This document shows, in pieces, positions 24,408-34,713 of a DNA stretch of 64,000 nucleotides. The notes under the pieces were generated by a model. The model was not told the DNA's origin. It worked only from the letters and a program-made list of their open reading frames with translations, and ran no database searches. The DNA comes from Agaricus subrufescens (lineage: Eukaryota > Basidiomycota > Agaricomycetes > Agaricales > Agaricaceae), in NCBI GenBank assembly GCA_029945375.1, contig CM057060.1, positions 434,001 to 498,000 on the forward strand. Direction: 5' to 3'. The translations under genes and the position numbers were made by a program. Positions within the stretch are counted from its first letter, which is position 1. Every line of letters begins with the position of its first letter.

Positions 24408-25796
24408 TTAGGGTTCAGAATCCACAGAAAGAACAGACGGCCTTCCAGAATTACCAGTAGAGTGTCGCCTCTCAAGTTTCCTTCTATGTCTCGGGGCCAA
24501 TTCCCCAGTCAATGTTCCTACCTTGGCGAAACCGAAAAGCCTCTGGAAAAAAGTTTTTCGAGGGCTTGGGCCTGGACTTTGAGTCGTGGAAGTGGCCGTA
24601 TGGATCGACTCTTTTGTTCTTGGTGCCTGACAGGCGGTGTGCTCAGTATCAAACTAATCGTGGAGAATGTAAACACATACGATAACATGGACCTTCTGTC
24701 CAGGAGACGGTATGACGTAGTAGGTACTTCCGGATCCAATGCTCCCATCGTCTGATTCTTCTCCGTCATCGGACCTCTGTACCGTATGCACGAGATGCGG
24801 GTGATCTAACGACCTTGTCCTATCTCTTCGTTCCCTCTCCCTGAAGTCATGTGCGATTCCAGGGGCGGGATAAGTACCGCCCTGCATAGGTACGGGAGCA
24901 GAGTGGCTGTATATAATACCATTAGGTCCCCTCTGTGGTTGATGATACAAGATTGGGGGAGGGGCATAATGCGCCGCGCGATTGTGATGTGATGGAGCAT
25001 AGACGATAGCGGGCGGGATCTTGTGATGGCTCGAATGACCATGAGAGTACTTCGTGGAACTGCCAGAAGAATGACCACCGTGCCAAGAGCCCGAACTGGG
25101 TTGAGTGGGAAAATGATGAGAAGGCGGAGGTGGATAGGCAATAGGCGTTGATTGGGGTGGCATGGGATCAATCATTTCTGTCGTTGCCAGAGGGTCTACC
25201 GTAGGACGAGAGACAGACCTTGAGTGGTAGTGATGCGGATTCTGATGAAGGGAGGGCGATGCGGCGGGATGCGGCAAGCGGTTTGAGCCGACTTGTGCAT
25301 TTGAAGGCAGCACACGAATTTCTTCTGGAGTACTGGTGTCGGCTCCGAGGGGTTCGGCATGTCGGGAATGAGATAGACTTGGCATGCCCGCATCACTTGG
25401 ATGGTTTTGATGGCTTGAGTGGTGAGATGAGTGGGTACCATTTGAAGAGTGAGAGTTCTGTACCGACGTCACCGTATGAGAACGCTGGGTAGCGGGGTGT
25501 CCATGACGTTCCCTCTGGGTGCGCCTGTGCGGGGTTCCGCGTGAACCGGGACCAGGTATTGGAATGTCCGGACGGCCATCCCTATACTTGAGAACCATCT
25601 TCGGTGGTAAGGAATGTGAGCTCCCCGCATCGGAGGGAGGTGAGTAGGGAACAAAACCATCGAGCATTGTGGGCGGTTGTGAAGGGGAGTAGAAACCGTC
25701 TGGGTCGGAAGAGTGGACTTGCACCCAACGGTTGGTCCGCTCGCGAGCAGACATGTATTCTTCATAGCCTTCTGGAGGTGTCGTATACTCGGTCAT
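24408..25796 (-). CDS. His/Ser/Pro-rich low-complexity protein of unknown function
   Basis: Exons 24681-25796 and 24408-24626 give 444 residues, starting MTEYTTPPEGYEEYMSARER. Nearly the whole protein is disordered. There are SHSSNGTHSSHHSSHQNH-type His/Ser runs around 130-145, Tyr/Pro-rich segments with AYPPPPSHH and VYAPSHHN, then the conserved-looking TYYVIPSPGQKVHVI at the exon 1 end. Exon 2 adds a basic tail with TFFQRLFGFAKVG and LAPRHRRKLERRHSTGN. Without this splice the frame would end soon after VHVI in a non-matching tail. The basic, aromatic C-terminus could be a membrane-surface or nucleic-acid contact. I know no function for this protein type. Confidence 0.65.
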
Positions 25797-28700
25797 TGTG
25801 CGCTATCAAGCGTCGAGAGTTTAGTTGGGTCGGTACAGAATATGAGAGGGGGAAGACCGAGGCAAACCGAGTCCTGGGGGTCAATGAGAATTTAAAGGCT
25901 ACAAAGGCAGTGGTAACTGAGCAGGCAATGCCGGAGCTGCTACGGGAATTCTTCTTCTCTTGGGGAACGAACAGTTGAATTTAGAAGGCGCATGTTGCCG
26001 AAATCAGCAGAGCTTAAAGGGTCGTCTAGATTATCATCTTAAGTTATTGGGTAAGATCAGAACGTGTTCAGCCTCGAGGCTGTCATAGTCAATTGATTAC
26101 AGGTAATCTCACCGAGCACCAAATATTCAAGCGGTATACCCTCTGCCCACACCTCCGGTTTTTCTGGATATGATCTTCTGCATCGCACAACACTGTCACC
26201 GATCCAGACGAACCTTGAAGATGAGCCAATATGGGAAGTGTGTTTAAATCGGGCGGAAAGGGTGCTGTCAGCTTTGGCATCTGTTCGCTTGAACGAGGAT
26301 GAACAAGCACTTTCTAGGCTTTCTCCTCCACTGAAGCGAGGTGAAAGAAATGGGAGTGCGCCTTCACACATCGTGATGCAATGGTGGCAATTGGATGGGG
26401 CCTGTGCCGTAGATATTAAGCAATTCTGGACCGAGATGTTGGACATTACGACAGACGCTTCTAAGCATTTTGGGAAGCATAGGAAATGCGTGAACCTCAA
26501 TTCGATTTTGAGTCAGTCAAGTTCCTGTGTGAGCGGTACTTAATGAGTTCACAGGGCGCGGAACAGTCAATGAAGCTATACGTCGGCCGCATTGTCATCT
26601 AACCGGCCGAATAATTTACGGGCAAGAAGGGCCCTAGCTTTGAATTAGGGACAAAGGGTAGATGCCAAATTAAATGTCTTCGATTTTCATCTTCGGCCCT
26701 TTCTACACGAATGCATACGTGGTCAGATAAAGGCTCCATTAGTGGTTGACTGTTCCACTTACGCGTGTATACTATCCGTATGACTCGCTTGATCATCTGG
26801 TCGTTGGGAGTGTTTAAAAATGTTAATATGAACGCGGGAAAATCAATTATACTCCATTTATACGTTATAACGCCGAGATCACTCACAGGAGCCTGGAAGA
26901 AGACTGACTGTGCATCCAAAACAGCGAGGAGATCGAAGCCATTAACAAGAGACAGGAATGTGAACAACGCAACAACTATACTCCATGGGGCATTCGTTTC
27001 CCATCGTTGTAATGAAACTCACGACTCCGTTAGAGACCATTTTCCTTTCTTCTAAGCAACTTTCGACAAAGTATAAAGGAAGATTGTGATGTCCGCGGCT
27101 CCCAAAGATTGCATCAGACGCACCTTTTCCGACGGATTGTTCCAATCTCGCCTGAACGACAGTTTGCCGATGCCAATGGTCTATAAACAGAGTAACTTTA
27201 GAGCTGCCCTGATATGAAGAAGAACAGTAATAATAGTTGGCTCTGACATTCTATGAACCGTCTTGAAAGCGGGCATTGTGGGTATCAAATTTATATAAGT
27301 TAAGATTGAGGGCACCGAGGGAAAGGCCTGGACTCACCAATATGGTTCTGTTTTATCATGGTCATGGTCTGGGAGCTGATCGGCAGCTGGCCGTAGACGA
27401 TTATTGACTCCAGAGACTAAGAAGTACAGAAATCAGATATTCTGGGAAGAAGGGTATCATGCCAAGCAGAGTATAAATCATAAATAGGACACAAAGATTC
27501 TAGTATGAGCCACACATGGACGAAGATGCCGTTGACGGGGCCAGCGAGAGCTCGCCTGTAGAATATCCGTTGGTTCATTTTCGCCTATGAGTTTCCGAAG
27601 TTCATGGCCGTGTCGTTATTTTTCCCGGCTGAGTTCGGGGGTACTTCGAGAGCAACTAGCAAAGAACTAGGAAAGAGGCGGGATGTGGCTGTGCAGCATC
27701 GAGTACATCTTATCTGATCATGATCGGATTGATGCTCTTCTCTCACTAATTTATCATCGCTTGCTCCGTCTCGCACACACCTGGCTCAAAAATTTCTTCG
27801 TCCATCCATATTCTTCGCGATGCTCATGGCTGTTACCCCTTCTCCAAGATGTAAGTTGTCACATTTACTCACAAGAATCTCCTCCCTGTCAATATCACAC
27901 CCTGCGTCAAAACCGCAGCTGCAAGTCTGATAAAAATAGACAAAAGCAATAATTTACAAGAGATGTGTTCACAGCGAAAGAATGTCGGAGGTCTCGGATT
28001 TAACGGCATTTCCCACTTAGAGCGATAAACGGTTCTATATCCACGGACATAAACACTCCAGGGTGGGTCATCGAGCTTCCAAGGTGTCACCAACGAGGTA
28101 GGCTTAAAGCTTGAAGCCGTATGTATATACATGATACTATGCTTCCGCGTTGACATCGAACTTTCCAGCCCCTTCGGTCCCCTCACTGTCTTCTCCCATC
28201 CCCCTTCGTCGGCCTACCCAGATATAAGGGATCGGACCCTGAAAAAAGGGGATTAACCATAAAAAAGGAAAAAATCTTTCCCATGATCAATGCCGTGGCA
28301 ACATACACGAAGGTCCCAGAACCTCCCTGGACGTAACCTCAGCAACTCAAGCATGTGCCAGAAATGCCAAGCTTCCAAACAACGTAATTTCTTCTTCCTA
28401 CATGAACCCCAAAAAATCGGAACTCATCCGATCTTCTCTGTCTTTCTTCTTTTTTCTTCTTGGGAGACCTTTCTATCAACGGTAACGGCGCTCATAAGAA
28501 GGTGACAAAGTATTGATCCTCCCAGGAAAACAATTCATAAATCGCCACGCACGAGGCCATTCAAGCCAAAGATTTGATATTCTCCGTACGTAAACGTACG
28601 ATCAGGATCGCGGAGTATCACCGGAGCATCCCTGTAGATGAATGCGGTGCCGAATATGTTTTCTCCCTTCCTGCCTTTAGACTGCAAAAAGATAATAGGG

Positions 28701-29139
28701 CGTGGAAGGCCAATGTCGAAAATCTGGATGTCTCGCGAACCTGATGGGATACCTGTAAGCACGCGCTTACGGCACATGTGCTTGTCGGTGGCAGAATATC
28801 GTAAGATAATTGTTATGTCTGTCTTGGTGTAATAGTACTTGGCCGACTAGAGGAGCCTGCTCGCAGAAGCATTTTGGATGAACTTGTTTAGTTAGTGCTT
28901 GTCAAGATGGAATCGCCGTCCTCGTTGTCGAAAATTCCTTCGCTTGTCTTGTGTCAACCTCTCCCGTCTACACTACTCTCTTATTCTCCCGGTACCTGCG
29001 GCTCTAATCACTCTTGTTGAGGAGACGTCGGTCCCCTTGGCAAACCTGGTTTTTGATAAGCTTTTATTCGGTAGGCGTTCGTCAGGGTGTTCAATGCTGC
29101 TCATGAGTCGAGTTGGTTTCCCCTTTTTGTCTGTATGCC
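25797..29139. other. 3.3 kb without a recognisable gene
   Basis: Only frames below ~150 codons, on both strands and overlapping each other (26057-26543 and 26599-27055 are the longest). None shows a domain or can be extended by convincing introns. Near 28570-28590 there is a short palindrome, CGTACGTAAACGTACG. Confidence 0.45.
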
Positions 29140-29460
29140 GACAACTCACAATGAAAAGGTCTATAGGGTGCTCGAATTAAGAGAATGTGTACACTAAGCA
29201 TGTTTCCAAGTACTCAACAAGACAGACAGAACCAGAGACAATTCTCTAAAACCCATACCTCCAACAAACCACACACTACTTACCCTGTTTTCTTTATGTC
29301 GACAATTCACAACGAAAAAGTCTATAGGAAGCTCGAATCAATAAAGTACGTACACTAAGCACGTTTCCAAGTACTCAATGAGACGGAGCCAGAGTCAGAA
29401 CCAGAAACAATTCTAAAACCTCATACTCATACATCCAATAAACCACACCCATAAACATTT
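29140..29460. repeat. Two diverged tandem copies of a ~155-160 bp unit
   Basis: The segment starting near 29142 (ACAACTCACAATGAAAAGGT) recurs near 29300 (ACAATTCACAACGAAAAAGT). Both copies continue in parallel: GTCTATAGG, GCTCGAAT, GTACACTAAGCA, GTTTCCAAGTACTCAA and AACCACAC. I estimate 75-80% identity by eye, with small indels. The block lies just downstream of the 3' end of the minus-strand Cdc4-like gene. Confidence 0.8.
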
Positions 29461-29846
29461 ACCTCCGATTTTTGAAACAAAAAAAAAAAAAAACCTTTTT
29501 AACACACACAGAAAATGCGAAAGAGAGACATCGAGAATCGTTGATCATCATTTCAAAAGTCATTTTTATCATACTCGTCACAAAAGAGAAACACAAAGAA
29601 AAAAAAAGTCAGTCAGTACGAGACGAAAATGGACAGAACAAAAAAGAAAAAGAAAAAGCTAAGCTGAAATGAAAGAAAAAAAGAGACATTGCGTTGCGTT
29701 ACGTTGCGTATTAATTACTTGATACAATGCACCAAAAAAAAAAAACATAAAACCATAGGAAAGAAAGAAAAAAAAACACAAAAGTCCTCTTTAGACAAAG
29801 GAAAGAAATCCGATCCTGTATACATATCTATCAGAAAGAGAACTAA
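29461..29846. other. A-rich low-complexity 3' flank of the Cdc4-like gene
   Basis: Repeated A-runs (for example 29479-29494, 29596-29606 and 29730-29746) separated by short G/C-containing words. On the minus strand this is a T-rich region immediately after the stop codon, as expected for 3' UTR and polyadenylation sequence. No gene. Confidence 0.6.
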
Positions 29847-32800
29847 CTATCTGCGTTTAGAAAGTGAAGGTACACCACGTATCCTCGGTCGAGTAGGTGT
29901 ATCCTGATACGAAGGTACAATAGGTAACGACCTCGAACTACTAGAAGCACTTGGCTGTTGTGTGAATAACGAATGATTGCTTGAAACATGTTCCGTTGAT
30001 CTTTCTCGTTCCCGATCACCACCACGACCCCGTTCACGATGTTCTTTCCGTCGATGATGCTGCTGCTGCTGATGCAAAGAAGTTCCCGCTCCTGCCCCCG
30101 CTCCTGCCACCGCCGCCGTCGAAGAAGTGGTGGCCAATCCCGATCGTGATGATGTCGACCTCGAATGTCGATTACTACTACTGATATTATGCCGCACAGC
30201 GGTGCCCGCATTTTCAGAATTGGCGATCGCCTCATCAAGAAATCTTGAACTAGCAGTTGCACTCCCCGCACGACTTCCAGGTCGTACAGCCTCCAAGATA
30301 TAATCGTCATCCGAATCCAATGTATGTTGTTGTTGCCGTTTTGTCATCGCAATTCCTCTTGACCTTCTATGTCCACCACCACCATGTGTACTAGGACCAG
30401 CACGACTATCCGCGTCCGCCGTTATCCTTCCAACAACTTCCAGTTCCGAACAATCCGAATCAGAAGGCACAAGATCTTGATCCATAGCATCCACATCCGC
30501 CTGTTCCTGTTCCTCGTCATCATCACCATCATCTCCGCCGTTATCGCTAAAGTCAATATCCTCAACCTCCCCACCTTCACTTAAAGATACATTATCCACA
30601 ACCTTCTTCATCTTCCCCGCCCTCTTTTCATACAACATACTCCTCTTCTCCCTCACAACATCCAAATTCACATCCTCATCTTCAACTTCTTCCAATTTCA
30701 TATCCTCCTCCTCTTCCTCAAACTCCTCCTCACATCCACTAAACGTCTCATCATCATAAACCCCATTCGGCGGCTCCCCAATCCAATCATCATCCGCCTC
30801 CATCCCAAAGTCCCAAACATCCAAAACCGTAACATCATTCCTATTACTAGCGGCAACACACCACCTTCCCTCGAAAACCACCTGCCAAACCCCAGTAATT
30901 CCCGTCAACAGATCCCTAACAACACTCCCATCTCTGATATTCCACATCTTCAGATTACCGTCCGATCCTGATAAGACTTTAAATTCGTCATGCTGGAAAC
31001 AGGTTATAGCGCCCGTGTGAGCTGCTAATGTATGTCGCAGTTCACCAGTTTCAGGATCCCAGATCCGGAGTGTAGAATCCGCAGCGGCGGAGACGAGGTA
31101 AGAGGGAGAGAGACCCAAAAGACCGACGAGGGACGTATGACCCGTAAGGGTATGTTGACATTGCCCGTCAACCAAATTCCAAACTCGCACCGTACCGTCC
31201 ATGGAACCTGAACACGCTTGTTTACGATTAACATCCAATACAACGCTGTATACTGTTCGTTGCTATTAATAAAGGAATTCACCGATCAGGAGAAAAATAA
31301 CAAGAACGAACCTTTTTGGGTATGTCCCATAAGCATCCATTTCTGTTCACCGGTGATGATATCCCAGATTCGTACGGAACAATCATAGCTTCCCGAAACG
31401 AGTGTTCTTCCTCGAGCGGCTAGCGCCCGTACAGCATGATCATGTCCAGGGAGATGTAAACAATGATACGGGTTATCCTCAGGGTCCTAAAGCTAAATAT
31501 CAGCATTCCAATCTAGGGAATCAGCTATATTCCAAACTTACCGGATCCCCTTCCTCAGTTCCAAAGCATTTATATTCTTGTTCGCCAGGTTTAGGTAATT
31601 TCCACACCCTGAGCGAATGATCCCTACTCCCAGTCACGATCAGCGGCCTTTTCGGCCACGTCTCCTTGACAGTTTCCCCGTTCTCCTTCACGACCTCTAC
31701 AAGCTCCGGCTTCACAATCGCTAAGCATCTGACCGTACTCGTATGTCCGCCAAAAACATGCGTGCATTTCCCCGTAGACATATCCCAGATCCTCACTGTA
31801 CGATCTGTAGATCCAGAGACCAGCGTATCTTTGCTGGCAGCCAAAGCCCAAACACCACCTTCATGGCCTTCCAGCGAACGTATGAGTTCCCCTGTGACAG
31901 GCGAATAGATGTGTATCGAGTGATCATCGGATGCGGAGATGATTCGGCCATGTGAAAATAATAGACAGGTTACGACAGAGGAGCCATGTGCTTGAAAACT
32001 AATATGCTTCGGGTTGTCATTCTCGACCCAGCGTGACCGGGTTAAATGACGAGATTTAAAGAGCATTTTGTAGGGATGAGGTAGAGGTAGAGATTTAGGA
32101 ATGCTATTGTGGGTGTTGATATTTGTTGCTGTATTTTGTATTTGTTTACGTCGTGCAATGATAGAGTTGGCAAAAGCTATTTCGGAATTACCGCCGAACC
32201 AGATTTTAGTGCTCTTGAGGAGGTCACGCCATAAAACGATGTCCGAGTCAATTATAGTTCTCCATGCCTTGGACACACGAGACGCCCGAACAAGAGTGGG
32301 GAAGGGGAGGTAGCTGAGAACGTGAGAGGCAAGCTCTGGAGGAAGCAAGGTTAAGAAATCACGGGCCAAAGTGGGGGTGAGGACAGAGTGAAGTGTGCGG
32401 AGGACGGGAAGCGGCGAATGGCGTAAGAGGGTGAGAAGGAAATGTGACTGGAGTTGAGGCGGCAGATTGGAAAAGTGATTGAGGAGGGAGGGGAGGGTCA
32501 AGAGCGTGGTGAGAGATAGATCGGGCGTGAGAGGTGCTTGGTGCGGAGGGGGTGAGGCGGTCCCACTAGGAGGTGCTGATGGCCAGATGGTTTCGGGCGG
32601 TGGCGAACCGTGGGGAGAGGGCAAGGGGGAAGGCGGGGCAGCGGCATTCAGGGCAGCAGTAGAGAGTTGAGGAAGAGGTGTGTTGCGAGCCTTCTTTCTG
32701 GGAGGCGCGGCAGAACTGGTGCTGGATGTTGACTCGACGCCCTCCATCATGTTATCATCAGCAAGAGACCGTTTCTTGCCGAAACGCTCTACGGCGTCTG

Positions 32801-33204
32801 CAAGACCGACAACAGCTGGATTGTCTGCTGTCTCGTCACGCTTGAGCATTCTCCAGCCATGGCCACCGACAACTTCTTGCTCCTCCTGCATCTCTGTGCC
32901 GGCGGCTTCACCATCTTGAAAAGTCGCGCGTTGGCCGCCAGGAAATACGAGGGGAAAATTACGTAGACTGGGTGGTAGTGTAGCATGGAGCAGAGGATAG
33001 CTCTTTGGGTCTTTTGGGGAGGAAGGAGGAGGAAGAGACGGTAGCTGTATCGGCGCGTAAGTGGTTGTGGTGGTGGTGGTTGTGACGACTCTGTGTCGCG
33101 TAATCAGCAAAAAAAATCAGGGGGAAAAAACGAGATAGAAAACGCTACGTTGTTGTATTAACGGATGGTTGGAGGACAAGGAGGGGGCGCTGGGACGAGG
33201 ACAT
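29847..33204 (-). CDS. CDC4: Cdc4/Pop1/Fbw7-type F-box and WD40 protein (SCF ubiquitin ligase substrate receptor)
   Basis: Recruits phosphorylated substrates such as cell-cycle inhibitors to the SCF ubiquitin ligase in the nucleus (family knowledge). Exons 33149-33204, 31542-33090, 31312-31486 and 29847-31252 give 1061 residues. The N-terminus MSSSQRPLLVLQPSVNTTTV leads into a run of eight Thr and YAPIQLPSLPPP. At about 215-260 there is a dimerisation-like helical region (NLPPQLQSHFLLTLLRHSPL). The F-box follows at about 263-310 (LTLLPPELASHVLSYLPFPT, then VSKAWRTIIDSDIVLWRDLL). From about 390 there are WD40 repeats with GHEGGVWALA, DRTVRIWDMSTGKC, DHSLRVWKL, DCSVRIWDI, DGTVRVWNL, DSTLRIWD and GNLKMWNI. 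The last ~250 residues are acidic, then Ser/His-rich, and disordered. The frame has no ATG in exon 2, so the 56-nt exon 1 is needed. Intron 3 (31253-31311) uses a GTTCGT donor. Confidence 0.9.
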
Positions 33205-33872
33205 GGAGGAGGATGCGATGCTATCAGGCTTGGTCACACTCGTGTCTTGGCGTCGGACCTCCAATTTACTCCAGACTCCGCTGGGCACATGGCCACTGCG
33301 GAGTTGCAAACCCACGCTCGCCGAGATGGCACCCAAGCACTTGTCCGACACAGCATCTGTGATTATCCCCTCTGCGTTCTATCTCGGTCCCCGCTCTGCA
33401 GCGTCCTCCGTCTCGTTCCTGACATCGAATTCCATTACTCATGTCCCCAGCATCGGGATCTACCCGCGTACCAAGGTTGAATGAATAACCTACCACCGAC
33501 TTGCCTTGAATGATGACTTTGATGCCCCAATCCTACCGACACTTGCCTCTGCAATCGATATCATCGACAGTGCACTGCATTCAAACAAGGGGCGTGGAAG
33601 AACATTGGTCCACTGTTTTGCCGGGGTATCTCGTTCTCCTACTATCATACCTCATGAAACAGCGAGGGTTAACACTCAGAAACGCGCTGGGGCACATCAT
33701 GCACGTTCGACCCCGAGTGTCGCCAAATTATGGCTTTCTGGACCAATTAAAGACGTTGGAAGTGGAACTTTATGGCGTCTCGACGCTGGATGTGGACGAG
33801 TTACCACGACTAGAAACTGCTCGCCTTGCTTTGTTCAGTGATGTCGAGCAGATCACTATAATTGCAGCGTAA
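33203..33872 (+). pseudogene. Dual-specificity protein phosphatase, apparently broken by a stop and a frameshift
   Basis: Cysteine-phosphatase (DUSP) homology runs through the block. The frame from ATG 33203 gives VIIPSAFYLGPRSAASSVSF and NSITHVPSIG, then a TGA at 33482-33484. The same frame resumes with TYHRLALNDDF and SAIDIIDSALHS. It carries an intact P-loop, VHCFAGVSRSPT (signature HCxxGxxR), at about 33608-33643. Immediately afterwards homology moves to another frame: YLMKQRGLTLRNALGHIMHV, RPRVSPNYGFLDQLKTLE, stop at 33870-33872. Two independent lesions in a conserved domain point to a pseudogene. An intron of 96 bp beginning at the GTTGAATGA would remove the first stop but also deletes conserved sequence, so I reject it. 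Sequencing error is possible. The gene is head-to-head with the Cdc4-like gene; the two ATGs share the palindrome CATG at 33202-33205. Confidence 0.72.
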
Positions 33873-34713
33873 GCTACTAAAACCGAATTCGCAGTCCATT
33901 GTCTCATTGAGGCACACAGTAATCCAGATAATATGTAGCCACAGTAGAACATTTGCTGTATTGGTATATGGAAAGATTCTAAATATATAGACCCGTGCCT
34001 CAGTCCAGGTCAAAACTCATCTAACCCGCGCCATCGAATTGGGCCTCCGCTTTCGGTCTTTGATAATAGTTATTAGTTATTCCCGTTTGATGTCGCTTCG
34101 TACTATGAATAAGCGCGATTTTTTTTATGATCGATATTACTTGCCTTGTCAGGCCAATGAAAACTCGAGGAAAGCATGGACTGTCACCCATCGCTAAACT
34201 ATTCGCCAAATGGGCGGCGTTTCCATGCCCGATGATTAATGCTTAAAGTAAACACGGCTTAGTGATAACGTGTTGATCACTCAGATAGTAGTGCGCAGAG
34301 GTATTCAAATGGCTGGCAATCAGCAACGTGCACAATTTCGGCAGGAGTTGAACGGCAAGGACGGCCCTTTTGGGTTTGCACTTACGTGTGATATGAGTAG
34401 CCACAGGTGGCTACGAGGCTGGAGTCTTCATTCGTGACTGGCGGTGCTTGTGAAGGGTGCCATCACGGTCGCGCAGTCCGGATCAGCCCATCTCCAGATA
34501 CCTATTCTGCGACTGGGCGACTGGGCGCGTAATCCGACTGCAGACTCATACGGGCTGACTGCGCCGACGTCAGCAGCTCGGCCGGCAGCGACGACGAGGA
34601 CTGCCATATGGCGGTATCACATGGGGCAGCCAGCTTGCACAGACGAAGTAGCAGAATGACGCTGCTGAGTCAGCAACCCCACTCACGCCGTCTCTCTACC
34701 CACACCAGAGGCC
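33873..34713. other. Upstream region of the PriB-like gene
   Basis: No convincing gene. The region becomes G+C-rich and direct-repeat-like toward 34440-34660 (recurrent GACTGGC, CTGGGCGACTGGGCG, GCAGCTCGGCCGGCAGC). This is likely promoter and 5' UTR of the next gene. Short frames here (34444-34659, 34608-35009) are shadows. Confidence 0.5.

Noticed and set aside
26057..26543. Overlapping frames of 147 and 101 codons on opposite strands
   Set aside because: Neither shows a motif or credible exon junctions, and the two frames shadow each other.
33479..33574. A 96-bp GT-AG intron that would remove the phosphatase stop codon
   Set aside because: It would delete the conserved TYHRLAL to IDIID segment of the domain, and the later frameshift would remain.
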